Origin: Dyadobacter koreensis
GTDB lineage: Bacteria; Bacteroidota; Bacteroidia; Cytophagales; Spirosomataceae
Assembly: GCF_900108855.1 (NCBI RefSeq)
Contig: NZ_FNXY01000001.1
Coordinates: 186,001 to 250,000 of the forward strand
Direction of reading: 5' to 3'
Length of the DNA stretch: 64,000 nucleotides
Positions 43,252-52,636 of this stretch are shown here, one piece after another. The notes below the pieces were generated by a model. It was not told the DNA's origin. It made no database searches and worked only from the letters and a program-made list of their open reading frames with translations. Position 1 is the stretch's first letter. Each line of letters opens with the position of its first letter. The position numbers and the translations under genes were made by a program.

Positions 43252-43965
43252 CTAAAATGAGAAACCAGCCCTTAAAGTCAGACGATTGAAATCTTCTTTC
43301 GTTTCAATCCCCGTCTGCTGAACAGAAGAGCGCTGAAAACGATATCCTGCCGAGATCGTAAATCCTGTATTGTTGCTGAACAAAATTTTCAGTCCGATCC
43401 CTGCTGCCATCGTTGGTCCGCCGCCAAAACGAACGCTGTCTACATCGTTTGAAGTGGCATTAAATCCGTGACCGCCTTCTATAAAATAGAAAGGCAGCTT
43501 GTCTCCGGTCCGCAGAAGGTCACCGCGTATACTCAAAACGACCGGGACAAAAGTTTGCACTGCATAAAGGTCAGCGCCAAGCCCAAGTCCGGTATAAAGC
43601 CACTGATTGAATTTATAACCGTTTGTTGTTTGAAAAGAAAACGCAGATGTTGTTACGCCATTGGATGCACGGTTGCTCATCGCCAGCGGCCCAAGCTCTG
43701 TGTAATGCACAAACCCCTTTTGTTTGTAACGAATATTGGGATTAATATACTTTTCGTTTTCAATTTTTTCAACTTCATCTGTTTGAAAAGTAAGTATGCT
43801 TTTGTCAAACATTTCCAGCCTGACAGTAGGCTGCTCTTCCAATAGCACACCTTTCATAATTGAGCCATTTTTTAGAAAAACCCGGACATATCGATTTTTT
43901 TGTCCTAAGGTGCAGGTGGTAAAGAACAGGATTAATAGCAATGTCAGTGTTAGCGAATTTTTCAT
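43252..43965 (-). CDS. Predicted outer-membrane/secreted beta-barrel protein, 237 aa
   Basis: A signal peptide (MKNSLTLTLLLILFFTTCTLG) is followed by a short SH3-like region (VRVFLKNGSIMKGVLLEEQP). The rest is alternating strands typical of a small outer-membrane barrel (YKFNQWLYTGLGLGADLY, TISAGYRFQRSS) ending in the strand RLTLRAGFSF with terminal Phe. No named family is recognised. It is 28 bases downstream of the LytTR regulator gene on the same strand and may be in its operon or its target. Confidence 0.7.
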   Translation of the reverse strand: MKNSLTLTLLLILFFTTCTLGQKNRYVRVFLKNGSIMKGVLLEEQPTVRLEMFDKSILTFQTDEVEKIENEKYINPNIRYKQKGFVHYTELGPLAMSNRASNGVTTSAFSFQTTNGYKFNQWLYTGLGLGADLYAVQTFVPVVLSIRGDLLRTGDKLPFYFIEGGHGFNATSNDVDSVRFGGGPTMAAGIGLKILFSNNTGFTISAGYRFQRSSVQQTGIETKEDFNRLTLRAGFSF

Positions 43966-43993
43966 GTTGTGGCGGTATTAATGCAACGGCTAA

Positions 43994-44758
43994 TCAGTTG
44001 TCCAACCAGACTTTGAACTCGGGACTTCTTTCCCTGCTCACGTAAGTATTTTGCTCAAACGGCGGTTTCAAAAAAACCTGAAGCCGGCTCGATAGCAGTG
44101 CCTTCACCTTTTGAATGGATTGTATTCTGGCAATGATTTTTCTGTTTATTCTAAAAAAAAGGTGTGGATCTAACAACTCTTCAAGGCTTTCCAGATTGTA
44201 GTCTACCAAATATTTACGCCCTTCGGACGTCACCAGATATACCACCTTGTCGTCAGCGTAGAAATAAGCTACCTCATCAATGTTTTTATAAAGTATGGTA
44301 TCGGCGTATTTAACCAAAAAACGATGTTTATATTTCTTACTGAAAGACAGCATGTTTTCCTCAATCCGTCTGATATCTGCAAGAGAAATCCCCCCGCGGC
44401 TTTCGTTCAGATTCCGGTATTTGATCAGCGCATTCTGAAGTTCAGTTTTGTCCAGCGGTTTTAAAAGGTAATCGATGCTATTGAGTTTAAAGGCCTGTAA
44501 AGCGTATTGATCGTAAGCGGTAGTAAAAATAATTGGACATTTCACAGCTAGCCGCTCGAACAACCGAAAGCAAAGTCCGTCTGATAAATGAATATCCAGC
44601 AATAACAAATCAGGTTCGGGATTTTTGCTCAGCCAGGATACCGTTTCCTCGATGGATTCGAGCGTATCAAGCACTTCAATATCCGGATCAAATTCCCGCA
44701 GGAGTTGTGATGCTCGTTTGGCAGAGAGCGCCTCATCTTCCAGTATAAGAATTTTCAT
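43994..44758 (-). CDS. LytTR-type response regulator
   Basis: The 254-residue protein has a receiver domain with Asp55 in LLLLDIHLSDG and Lys in DYLLKPLDK, and a C-terminal LytTR DNA-binding domain (KYKHRFLVKYADTI, DEVAYFYADDKVVYLVTSEG, FFRINRKIIARIQSI). It follows the sensor gene by 37 bases and is its cognate partner. A very similar regulator is encoded at 50.7 kb. LytTR proteins bind tandem direct repeats; likely targets are the neighbouring fasciclin or outer-membrane genes, which is inference. Confidence 0.93.
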   Translation of the reverse strand: MKILILEDEALSAKRASQLLREFDPDIEVLDTLESIEETVSWLSKNPEPDLLLLDIHLSDGLCFRLFERLAVKCPIIFTTAYDQYALQAFKLNSIDYLLKPLDKTELQNALIKYRNLNESRGGISLADIRRIEENMLSFSKKYKHRFLVKYADTILYKNIDEVAYFYADDKVVYLVTSEGRKYLVDYNLESLEELLDPHLFFRINRKIIARIQSIQKVKALLSSRLQVFLKPPFEQNTYVSRERSPEFKVWLDN

Positions 44759-44795
44759 GGTTTAGGTTTCAAATTTTAATCAATTTTAAAAAAAG

Positions 44796-45905
44796 TCATG
44801 GTTCAAAAAAAGAAGCATGTGTAGGCCTGATCAGCGGTATTGTGACACTAAATTGTTCCGTAGTCTGTTTTATTTCAAGTCCATGCTGTCCCAGAAACTC
44901 GTATCGTTGCGTTATGTTATTCAGCCCAAGACCGGTTGATTCCTTGTCATCAGCCTGTTTTAGCTGAAGATTATTTCTAACTGTAATCGTTTCGTTATCC
45001 AGACAAAGAATTTCCACAAAAAGCGGTTTGTTTTTGCCTATCACATTGTGTTTAACAGCATTCTCTACAAGCATTTGCAAAGACACAGGTACGATAAACG
45101 CAGACTGACAATCGGTATTGACATTGATTGTAAATATCAAGCCGGACTCGAAACGGGTTTTAAGCAGATAAAGGTAAGATTCAATAAAATTCAACTCCTC
45201 CTTCAATTCAATAATTTCCTTTTCCGGGCTTTTGAGCACATAACGGTACACTCTGGAAAACTGCCGTACAAATTCAACGGATGCATTTGCATCCATGGGT
45301 ATCAATGCACTCAGCACACTTAGATTATTAAAAAGAAAATGCGGGTTTACCTGGTTTTTTAAGGCCTGCAATTGCGCCTGGCTGCTGATTCTTTTATAAT
45401 TTTCTACTTCCTGATTGCTTTTTTCAAGCTGCTGGTGATATAGAAATATGACATTAATCGTGTTCAAGAAAAGATTCACACGAAAACTGAACATCAGAAG
45501 CAGTTTCAAAGGAAGAATCCAGTCCATCCAGTTGTGCGAGATGGTATAATAGGACGTAATTACTCCGAGAAGCACCGTTACGAAAAATACAGCAAGTATA
45601 CTCGCTCCAAAACTATAACTGATCCTTTTCCAGAACGATCTGATTTCCAGCGTAGCCAGAAAGTTGTCGAGCAACCGATTCCCTTCCCAGATTGCGATGG
45701 TCAAAACCAGAAAAAGTAAAAAGATAACCGGTTTGGGTGTTACGATCGGATAATGCTCAAAAGATTCTACCAGCAAGGTATTCATGAACGAATATCCTCC
45801 CAGTAAAATCATAAACAAAAACCGGTACCTGATCGAAAACATATTGACGTAAAGTAATAGTGCAAAAAACATTGGTAAACTACCTAAAATCAGATCGTTT
45901 ACCAA
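44796..45905 (-). CDS. LytS/YehU-type sensor histidine kinase
   Basis: The 369-residue inner-membrane kinase has four to five hydrophobic segments in the first 160 residues, a short coiled coil (HQQLEKSNQEVENYKRIS) and the His_kinase domain with His189 in LKNQVNPHFLFNNL. The ATP-binding part contains LVENAVKHN and GLGLNNI. The extracellular sensing part is minimal, as in many Bacteroidota kinases of this class. It is 18 bases downstream of the fasciclin lipoprotein gene, so lipoprotein, kinase and regulator form one leftward operon. Confidence 0.92.
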   Translation of the reverse strand: MVNDLILGSLPMFFALLLYVNMFSIRYRFLFMILLGGYSFMNTLLVESFEHYPIVTPKPVIFLLFLVLTIAIWEGNRLLDNFLATLEIRSFWKRISYSFGASILAVFFVTVLLGVITSYYTISHNWMDWILPLKLLLMFSFRVNLFLNTINVIFLYHQQLEKSNQEVENYKRISSQAQLQALKNQVNPHFLFNNLSVLSALIPMDANASVEFVRQFSRVYRYVLKSPEKEIIELKEELNFIESYLYLLKTRFESGLIFTINVNTDCQSAFIVPVSLQMLVENAVKHNVIGKNKPLFVEILCLDNETITVRNNLQLKQADDKESTGLGLNNITQRYEFLGQHGLEIKQTTEQFSVTIPLIRPTHASFFEP

Positions 45906-45923
45906 TGTTAAGCAATAGTTTTA

Positions 45924-46877
45924 TTATGGCATCAAAACTTTGTCGATAACGTGTACGACACCGTTGGTAGCCAAAATATTAGCAGTGGTAATATTCGAAG
46001 CACCACTTGCCGTACCGACCACTTTTGCTCCGCCAGACAGATTGAATGTAAGCTTGCCAGCTCTATTGGCCGTAGCCACTTCGCCTGTAACGTTTGGCAG
46101 ATCTGTGGAGAACACTCGACCCGGGACAACGTGATAAAGCAACACATTGGTTAAAAGGGTTTTGTTGGCCGGATCAAGTAATGTTGCTTTTGGCGTTGTT
46201 TTATACAACTCAGTGAATGCTGCATTGGTTGGCGCAAAAACAGTCAATCCGTTGGCAGAAGCCGTAGAAAGTGCTGTTGCCACGGCAGGGTCAGCCGCCA
46301 GGACAAGTGAAACCAGCTCCGAAAAATCAGTGTTAGCCTGAGCCACCTGCACCAGAGATTGTGTTGGCGGTACGATGACATTGTCAATTACATGAATCAC
46401 CCCGTTTGATGCGTCCACATCTGTCGCGATAACTTTGATGTTCCCGTTAATAAATACACCATCCGCATTTTTTGACACGTAAATGTCGTTGTTGGCATTA
46501 ACCGTTTTAACTGTCCCACTTTTGACATCCGCTGCCTTCACTTCTCCGCTCACGACATGCGATGTCAAGATTGGCGTCAATGCGTCTTTCGTCAATCCAT
46601 CCAGGCTCGTAACACCCGCTTTTGTAAACGCCGCATTGTTAGGCGCAAATACTGTGAACGGGCCAGTTCCCTGTAAGGTTGTGACAAGCTCTGCCTTGGT
46701 CACTGCTGCAACCAGCGTAGAAAACTGCGAATCTCCCGAGGCAACCGCTACAATATTCCCAACCGCTGGCGTCTGGGGCGTATCGTCGTCGTCGTCACTA
46801 CAGGAAACAATCGTAGTTGCCAGCGCGGCCGTCAGAAAATACATGCTGAGTCTGTTCAATCTGCTTAATGATTTCAT
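45924..46877 (-). CDS. Fasciclin-domain lipoprotein (two FAS1 domains)
   Basis: A lipoprotein signal with lipobox IVSC and an acidic SDDDDD linker is followed by two FAS1 domains at about residues 40-168 and 175-316. Each has the H1 motif (FTVFAPNNAAF; LTVFAPTNAAF) and the H2 end (GVIHVIDNVIVP; GVVHVIDKVLMP). FAS1 proteins mediate adhesion or bind surface polymers, and it is probably anchored in the outer membrane facing outward. It heads the operon with the kinase and LytTR regulator, so the lipoprotein may contribute to sensing. Confidence 0.93.
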   Translation of the reverse strand: MKSLSRLNRLSMYFLTAALATTIVSCSDDDDDTPQTPAVGNIVAVASGDSQFSTLVAAVTKAELVTTLQGTGPFTVFAPNNAAFTKAGVTSLDGLTKDALTPILTSHVVSGEVKAADVKSGTVKTVNANNDIYVSKNADGVFINGNIKVIATDVDASNGVIHVIDNVIVPPTQSLVQVAQANTDFSELVSLVLAADPAVATALSTASANGLTVFAPTNAAFTELYKTTPKATLLDPANKTLLTNVLLYHVVPGRVFSTDLPNVTGEVATANRAGKLTFNLSGGAKVVGTASGASNITTANILATNGVVHVIDKVLMP

Positions 46878-47172
46878 GGTAAAATGATTAATGATTGTGG
46901 AATAATTTATTTAGTTACCATCATTAACCTACCGAGCTGACTTTTAATTGCTGCATAATAACTGAACCGAACAAAGGCGGGAGTGAAACGTCTGTTTCGA
47001 AGGAGTGAATGGTCGAAGCCGGACCTAGACTCATATGTGACCGCAAGTATTCTTATTCGGTTGCAAGCCTTAAAATACCACTTCACCCCTCCAATCCTAC
47101 GCTTGCCCCTTTTTCGCCTTGAGGAATCTATTTGATCTCGTAAAATTTGACAAATGATTAAACGAAAAGAAC

Positions 47173-49563
47173 ATGAAGAACTATCTATTACTCCTACTTA
47201 CTTTTTTAGCTGTCCGGCCTTTAATGGCCCAGCAACTAGTGCAAACCGTACGCGGAACTATCCGTGATGAGGTTACAAAATCAGCTGTAATCGGTGCGTC
47301 AGTCTTGCTTGTTCAGGAGGAAGGGCGAAATCCAGTTGGAGCTATTACCGATGTCAACGGCGAGTTTAAGATTACGGGTGTTCCGACGGGAAGACAATCC
47401 TTCCGGATTACATCAGTCGGTTATGAAGAGAATCGAATTTCCAATGTGGTTGTCACCGCCGGCAAGGAAGTTATTACCAGTATTACGTTGACAGAGACAG
47501 TACGTTCACTCGACGAAGTTGTAGTATCTGCGGATAGAAAAAATGATAAAAGTAAGACCAACAATGAGCTGGCTCTTGTCGGTGGACGCTCATTTAATAT
47601 TGAAGACACAAAACGTTACGCCGGTGCCTTGGGCGACCCGTCAAGAATGGCAGCAAACTTCGCCGGTGTGGTATCAGGTAACGATTCGAGGAACGACATT
47701 GTGGTTCGCGGCAACTCGCCTACCGGAATGCTGTGGCAACTGGAAGGACTTAACATCCCCAATCCAAACCATTTTGGTTCGCTCGGTAGCACGGGCGGAC
47801 CGGTCAGTCTGCTTAACAACAACACGTTAGACAAGTCTGACTTCATTACCAGCGCTTTTCCTGCACAATATGGAAACGCACTTTCAGGTGTATTTGACCT
47901 GCGTATGCGAGAGGGAAATAATCAGAAGCATGAATTTCTTGGACAGGTTGGTTTTAATGGTTTTGAAGTCGGAGCAGAAGGACCGATCTCAAAAAATTCA
48001 AAAGCCTCTTATCTGCTCAATTACCGGTATTCTACGCTAGGTCTTTTTAAAGCACTCGGAATTGAGTTTGGGACAGGAAGTGCTGTCCCAAATTACCAGG
48101 ACCTGAATTTCAAGGTATCGGTGCCCACAGGAACAAAAGGTAAACTTTCTGTTTTCGGTATACTGGGCCAAAGCGATGTGGACTTTCTTGGCAATGATGT
48201 GGACACAACAGATACTAACTTGTATGGAAATGGAAATGAAAATGAAAACACCAGAGTCAAATACAAGACTAACATTCTGGGGCTCAACTATGAATACAAT
48301 TTGTCTCCCAAAACATTTGCCAAATTAACCCTTGGGACAAGCAACACAGACCAAAAGTTCAGCGGAGATTCTATCAGTGTTATTACCCGTGAAGCATTTG
48401 CCAGTGGCGAAGCCAGGTTTAAGACCAGGAAAACTTCTGCGGTACTTAATGTGAGACACAAAGTCAATGCCAAACACAGCCTCTATGCTGGAATAACAAC
48501 AGACCTGCTTAACTTCGACCTTTACAACCGGGACATTTTTGACGGCGGGCGCTTTGATACGGTGCGCGTGAATGTCAGCGGGGAAAATACAATCCTGACA
48601 CAGGCTTATGGGCAATGGAAATACAGGATGAACAGAAATCTGCAATTAACGGCCGGACTTCATGCGCAGCATTACAGCCTGAATGAAAACTTCTCTATTG
48701 AACCTCGTTTCGGTTTGCAGTACACCTTTGGTCAGGGGCAATCGGTCAGTTTGGGATATGGATTAAACAGCCAGGCCCAAAATATTTACACCTATTTCGT
48801 ACAGACAAAAACGGAGAAAGGTTTGATTTACAGCAATAAAGACCTTGATTTTACCAAGAGCCATCATTTTTCAATAAGTTATGAAAACCGACTGGCCCAG
48901 AATCTGCTCTTAAAAGTAGAACCTTACTATCAGGCATTGTACGATGTTCCGGTAGAAAGAAGAAGCTCCTCTTATTCGACGCTCAACACGGGCAGTACCT
49001 TTGCAACTGACGACGAAGACAGCCTTGTTAATGCAGGGACGGGCAGGAATCTTGGTATTGAACTGACATTGGAAAAATATTTTAGCCAGGGTTACTATTT
49101 TTTGGTAACTACCTCACTGTTCGACTCCAAATATAAGGGAAGTGACGGTGTCGAGCGAAATACAGCTTTCAACAGCCGGTATGTGGTTAATCTTCTTGCC
49201 GGGAAAGAGATCAAAGTCGGACGGAACCGGAATAGCGTATTGAGCGCAAGTATAAAGGCTTCGTTCGTGGGCGGGAGATATACATCGCCACTGAACCTTC
49301 AGGCTTCCCGCCAAAGAGGAGAAGCCGTTTACGATGAGAGCCAGGCATATTCCCAGAAACAGAATGCTTATTTTCGCACTGATTTGAGACTTGCTTACCG
49401 GAAAGAGATGCGTAAAAGCACACTCGAAATGGCGATTGACCTCCAAAATGTCAGTGCCAACAAGAATATTTTCCAGCAAACTTATAACGCAAGGACAAAC
49501 AGCATTGCCACCGAATACCAACAAGGATTTTTCCCAGTACCGATGGTAAGATTCACATTCTGA
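47173..49563 (+). CDS. TonB-dependent receptor with CarboxypepD_reg-like domain
   Basis: The 796-residue outer-membrane protein has a signal peptide (ending RPLMAQ), a carboxypeptidase-regulatory-like domain at about 25-115 (VRGTIRDEVTKSAVIGASVL, DVNGEFKITG), a plug with IVVRGNSPTGMLWQLEGLNI and NALSGVFDLRMR, and a barrel ending in FPVPMVRFTF. The last residue is Phe as expected for outer-membrane insertion. It is 81 bases upstream of a kinase/LytTR pair on the same strand, suggesting that the receptor and the signalling proteins work together. The ligand is unknown. Confidence 0.9.
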   Translation: MKNYLLLLLTFLAVRPLMAQQLVQTVRGTIRDEVTKSAVIGASVLLVQEEGRNPVGAITDVNGEFKITGVPTGRQSFRITSVGYEENRISNVVVTAGKEVITSITLTETVRSLDEVVVSADRKNDKSKTNNELALVGGRSFNIEDTKRYAGALGDPSRMAANFAGVVSGNDSRNDIVVRGNSPTGMLWQLEGLNIPNPNHFGSLGSTGGPVSLLNNNTLDKSDFITSAFPAQYGNALSGVFDLRMREGNNQKHEFLGQVGFNGFEVGAEGPISKNSKASYLLNYRYSTLGLFKALGIEFGTGSAVPNYQDLNFKVSVPTGTKGKLSVFGILGQSDVDFLGNDVDTTDTNLYGNGNENENTRVKYKTNILGLNYEYNLSPKTFAKLTLGTSNTDQKFSGDSISVITREAFASGEARFKTRKTSAVLNVRHKVNAKHSLYAGITTDLLNFDLYNRDIFDGGRFDTVRVNVSGENTILTQAYGQWKYRMNRNLQLTAGLHAQHYSLNENFSIEPRFGLQYTFGQGQSVSLGYGLNSQAQNIYTYFVQTKTEKGLIYSNKDLDFTKSHHFSISYENRLAQNLLLKVEPYYQALYDVPVERRSSSYSTLNTGSTFATDDEDSLVNAGTGRNLGIELTLEKYFSQGYYFLVTTSLFDSKYKGSDGVERNTAFNSRYVVNLLAGKEIKVGRNRNSVLSASIKASFVGGRYTSPLNLQASRQRGEAVYDESQAYSQKQNAYFRTDLRLAYRKEMRKSTLEMAIDLQNVSANKNIFQQTYNARTNSIATEYQQGFFPVPMVRFTF

Positions 49564-49644
49564 AACAATTTTAAGTAATGGGTGATTTGAATTGATTTTT
49601 TGCCAGATTTACATTTCCCGTAATCAAAAAATAATGTTCATAAA

Positions 49645-50673
49645 ATGGTAGCTGAATCAAAATACCAACTGAATGACTTTAAACTGCGTCTGATAGGCAT
49701 CCCGTTTTTTTCGTTTGTGATACCGATGATAGTCCATTTTGATGATTTCACAAAGATGAACTACGGATATGCAGTCGCTGTAATCATTTCATTTTGCACG
49801 ACGGTGGCACTTTGGGAAGGCAACCGGTTCATCATATTGCGCATGCGCCAAAGGTTTTCAAATTATAGCCAAACAACCAAAAGGATAATTTTGGAGTCAG
49901 TATTTGCCATGCTATATACGTTAGTCGCTACTTTTTTGCTTGATGAGGTGTTATGCAAAGGCATTCTTCATAAAGACGGTAACTTATTGGGCTTCCGCAT
50001 CAGTCTGGTTCCGACCGTTCTTGTATACCTGGTGTATGAGGCAACCTACTTTTTCGAAGCCTGGAAAACCAACGTCCGTAAAACGGAATCTTTGATGCGG
50101 GAAGGTGTCCAGTCTCAACTGGAAGTACTTAAAAACCAGCTTGACCCACACTTTCTTTTTAACAGCATGAACACGCTGGCGGCATTGATCGATGATACCA
50201 ATACCGATGCCCAGCAATATCTCGAACGCCTTTCGGACGTATACCGCTATGTTTTGGTGAGCAGGAACAAAAACACAGTACTGGTCGAGGAAGAAATTGC
50301 TTTTCTTGACGCGTATGTTTATTTGAACAAAATCAGGTTTCGCGATAATTTGCTCGTAGAAAAAAATATATCACCGGAAACTTACAGGAAGCACGTAACA
50401 CCGCTGAGCCTCCAGATGCTGATTGAAAATGCGATCAAACACAATGTGGTGTCCAAAGAGAATCCACTGAGAATATTGATCCAGCAGGAAGGTGATCAGT
50501 ATCTGGTGGTAGAAAATAATATTCAGGAAAAGGCGATCATGGAAAAGTCAACGCGCGTCGGGTTGCAGAATATTATTAACAGATACGGCCTACTGACCGA
50601 ACGACGTGTGCAGGTCATCGAGGATGGAGCGATGTTTACGGTAAAAATACCTCTGATCAGTCAACTGATTTAA
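49645..50673 (+). CDS. LytS/YehU-type sensor histidine kinase (second copy)
   Basis: The 342-residue kinase has four membrane segments in the first 140 residues and a His_kinase domain with His169 in LKNQLDPHFLFNSMNTLAAL. The ATP-binding part has LIENAIKHNVV and a reduced glycine motif (RVGLQNIINRYG). It is a clear paralogue of the kinase at 44.8 kb, sharing the WEGNR membrane-adjacent motif and overall length. It lies between the TonB receptor and the LytTR regulator and is the middle gene of this operon. Confidence 0.92.
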   Translation: MVAESKYQLNDFKLRLIGIPFFSFVIPMIVHFDDFTKMNYGYAVAVIISFCTTVALWEGNRFIILRMRQRFSNYSQTTKRIILESVFAMLYTLVATFLLDEVLCKGILHKDGNLLGFRISLVPTVLVYLVYEATYFFEAWKTNVRKTESLMREGVQSQLEVLKNQLDPHFLFNSMNTLAALIDDTNTDAQQYLERLSDVYRYVLVSRNKNTVLVEEEIAFLDAYVYLNKIRFRDNLLVEKNISPETYRKHVTPLSLQMLIENAIKHNVVSKENPLRILIQQEGDQYLVVENNIQEKAIMEKSTRVGLQNIINRYGLLTERRVQVIEDGAMFTVKIPLISQLI

Positions 50674-50714
50674 ATGTATCTAATATCTGAATCTGAAATA
50701 AATCTACTGCTACT

Positions 50715-51482
50715 ATGAATGCCCTGATCATTGAAGACGAATACCCGGCCGCGGAAAGACTCGAAAAACTGATTAAAAAACTTGATCCGCACATAGACAT
50801 TGCCGGTGTTATTGATAGTGTGGAAGCCGCGAAACGCTGGTTTGCATCCGAAGCGGCAGTTGATCTGATATTTTCAGATATACAGCTTTCTGATGGACTG
50901 AGTTTTCAGATTTTCGAAGCCTTTCCGGCACATAGCCCGATCATATTTACAACCTCCTACGACGAATATGCGATCAAGGCATTCAGGGTAAAAAGCATCG
51001 ATTATTTATTAAAGCCAATAAAGTTGCATGAGCTTCAACGGGCCATTGATAAGTATAAAAACTTCAAAGGAGATTTCTCGCCTCAGGCTTATGCGCAAAA
51101 AATTGATTCATTATTAGAAAGCCTGGAAATACGCAACAGAACGCATAAAATGAGATTTTTAGTTAAAAATGGGGAACAACTCATTCCAATACATCAGGAA
51201 CAGATTGCGTATTTTTACACTGCCAACGAAATGGCTTGTCTGGTTGGATGTGATGGACGGCAATTTCTGATCGATCATACTTTGGAAGAACTGGAATCGA
51301 TGATTGATCCGCTCTGTTTCTTTCGGCTGAACCGCCAGTTCATTGCCAGGGTGACAGCTATTCAAAGGATACACAGTTATTTCAACGGAAAACTGAAAAT
51401 AGACCTGCGTCCAGAAACTGCTCAGGAGGTGTTGGTAAGCAGAGAAAAGGCGTCTGCTTTCAAAGCCTGGCTCGACGGATAG
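50715..51482 (+). CDS. LytTR-type response regulator (second copy)
   Basis: The 255-residue protein has a receiver with Asp55 in LIFSDIQLSDG and Lys in DYLLKPIK, and a LytTR output domain (KMRFLVKNGEQLIPI, QIAYFYTANEMACLVGCDG, FFRLNRQFIARVTAI). It starts 41 bases after the kinase. It is paralogous to the regulator at 44.0 kb over the full length. The two systems may have partly overlapping target sites. Confidence 0.93.
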   Translation: MNALIIEDEYPAAERLEKLIKKLDPHIDIAGVIDSVEAAKRWFASEAAVDLIFSDIQLSDGLSFQIFEAFPAHSPIIFTTSYDEYAIKAFRVKSIDYLLKPIKLHELQRAIDKYKNFKGDFSPQAYAQKIDSLLESLEIRNRTHKMRFLVKNGEQLIPIHQEQIAYFYTANEMACLVGCDGRQFLIDHTLEELESMIDPLCFFRLNRQFIARVTAIQRIHSYFNGKLKIDLRPETAQEVLVSREKASAFKAWLDG

Positions 51483-51621
51483 GATTCGAAGAAATTATTA
51501 CCCAGCTACTGCTGATTTCTGATTGTAGTAAAAGATGCAATCTTATGCTTCTCGTTTTTTGTCAGAATATTGCTTTCTTTTATGCCAGGTTTTCTGATAC
51601 ACAACATACACTGATTCTAAG

Positions 51622-52191
51622 ATGGTCAACAAGCTTCGACAACACATAATCGATCGTCTCGGAAGCGCGCCGGACAATATTGATGAGGTTCTCTCAACTT
51701 TTCAGATGCTCAAATTAAAGCGTAACGAAGTCATTTTGACACAAGGTGACATCTGTAAATACGTATACTTTGTAGCGTCTGGCTGTCTTCAGGTTTTTGT
51801 TTATGATAAAGAGATGAATGAAACGACCCGTGACATTATTACAGAAAACAACTGGTGCTCTGAACTGATCAGTTTTGGCAGCCAGCAACCAGCTACTGAA
51901 AATATCAGGACGGTTGAACCTTCAGATCTTTTAGCCATTGACCGCCAGGGTTTCCAGCGGTTGATGGAAACGGTTCCGCAGTTTGACAAAGTATACAAAC
52001 AGATCCTGGAAGCCTCCTATGCCAATTCGGTTTACAGGATCAATACCTTTGTTTCACTAACTGCGCTGGAACGGATAAAATGGCTCATGGAATATCGCCC
52101 CAAGCTTATGAGCAGGCTTTCCAGCAAACTCATTGCGTCTTATCTGGGCATATCACAGGAAACTTTCAGCCGGTTGAAAGGCAAGCTCTGA
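51622..52191 (+). CDS. Crp/Fnr-family transcriptional regulator
   Basis: The 189-residue protein has an N-terminal cyclic-nucleotide-binding fold (LKRNEVILTQGDICKYVYFV, then GCLQVFVYDKEMNE) and a short C-terminal helix-turn-helix (SSKLIASYLGISQETFSRLK). The phosphate-binding cassette of true cAMP receptors is not preserved, and no iron-sulphur cysteine cluster is visible, so its signal is unknown. A perfect TTGAC-N4-GTCAA palindrome starts 4 bases after its stop codon, in front of the next genes, and is a strong candidate for its operator. Confidence 0.9.
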   Translation: MVNKLRQHIIDRLGSAPDNIDEVLSTFQMLKLKRNEVILTQGDICKYVYFVASGCLQVFVYDKEMNETTRDIITENNWCSELISFGSQQPATENIRTVEPSDLLAIDRQGFQRLMETVPQFDKVYKQILEASYANSVYRINTFVSLTALERIKWLMEYRPKLMSRLSSKLIASYLGISQETFSRLKGKL

Positions 52192-52194
52192 AAC

Positions 52195-52230
52195 GTTGAC
52201 ATTTGTCAACACGAAACGGTTTTTAGTTGC
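52195..52230 (+). promoter_or_regulatory. Fnr-like palindrome overlapping the YCII/DoxX promoter
   Basis: GTTGACA-TT-TGTCAAC (52195-52210) is a perfect 16-bp inverted repeat with the TTGAC-N4-GTCAA spacing of Crp/Fnr/Dnr sites. Its TTTG (52202-52205) can serve as -33 element, with TAGTTGC at 52224-52230 as a plausible -7 box 18 bases on. Confidence 0.7.
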
Positions 52231-52270
52231 AGAATTTTGATTCATCAATCACAATTTAAAATCGCGAACA

Positions 52271-52624
52271 ATGAAAGAGTACTTGCTTTTATTCCGCAAT
52301 ATTAGCGGAGATAATAGTTACATACTGACGCCGCAGGACATGGCCGAAGATATGCCGTCCTGGCAGGGCTGGATCGGAAACATTGCCATGCAGGGCAAAC
52401 TGGTGGCCACACAACCTATTGAATATCAGGGAATAATTATTAACAACAACGGCATTCATGAAGGACCCGACAAAGGCGAAAACAATGTCCTCGTAGCCGG
52501 ATTTCTGATCTGTAAGGCAGATAGCCCTGAGGAAGTTCAGGCGTGGAGCAAAACCTGCCCGATTTTAAAATACCAGCATGGCAGTGTCGAAATACGGCCC
52601 GTTATTCCATTTCCCATCAGTTAA
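52271..52624 (+). CDS. YCII-related-domain protein
   Basis: This 117-residue protein has a ferredoxin-like alpha/beta layout. It begins MKEYLLLFRNISGD, has a central WQGWIGNIAMQGKLVATQPI and ends with KADSPEEVQAWSKTCPILKY and GSVEIRPVIPF. This is the pattern of YCII/DGPF proteins, small dimeric proteins related to ligand-binding or putative dechlorination domains. No catalytic role is established for this type. It follows the Fnr-like palindrome and is followed after 12 bases by the DoxX-like gene, so it begins a regulated operon. Confidence 0.82.
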   Translation: MKEYLLLFRNISGDNSYILTPQDMAEDMPSWQGWIGNIAMQGKLVATQPIEYQGIIINNNGIHEGPDKGENNVLVAGFLICKADSPEEVQAWSKTCPILKYQHGSVEIRPVIPFPIS

Positions 52625-52636
52625 AATTTATCGGCC

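Noticed and set aside
46888-46927. 8-bp inverted repeat TTAATGAT/ATCATTAA upstream of the fasciclin gene
   Set aside because: Short AT-rich arms 24 bases apart are expected by chance in this composition.
47020-47090. Possible LytTR direct repeats (two GCAAG words in the TonB receptor promoter region)
   Set aside because: Words are too short and the spacing does not clearly fit known LytTR repeat spacing.
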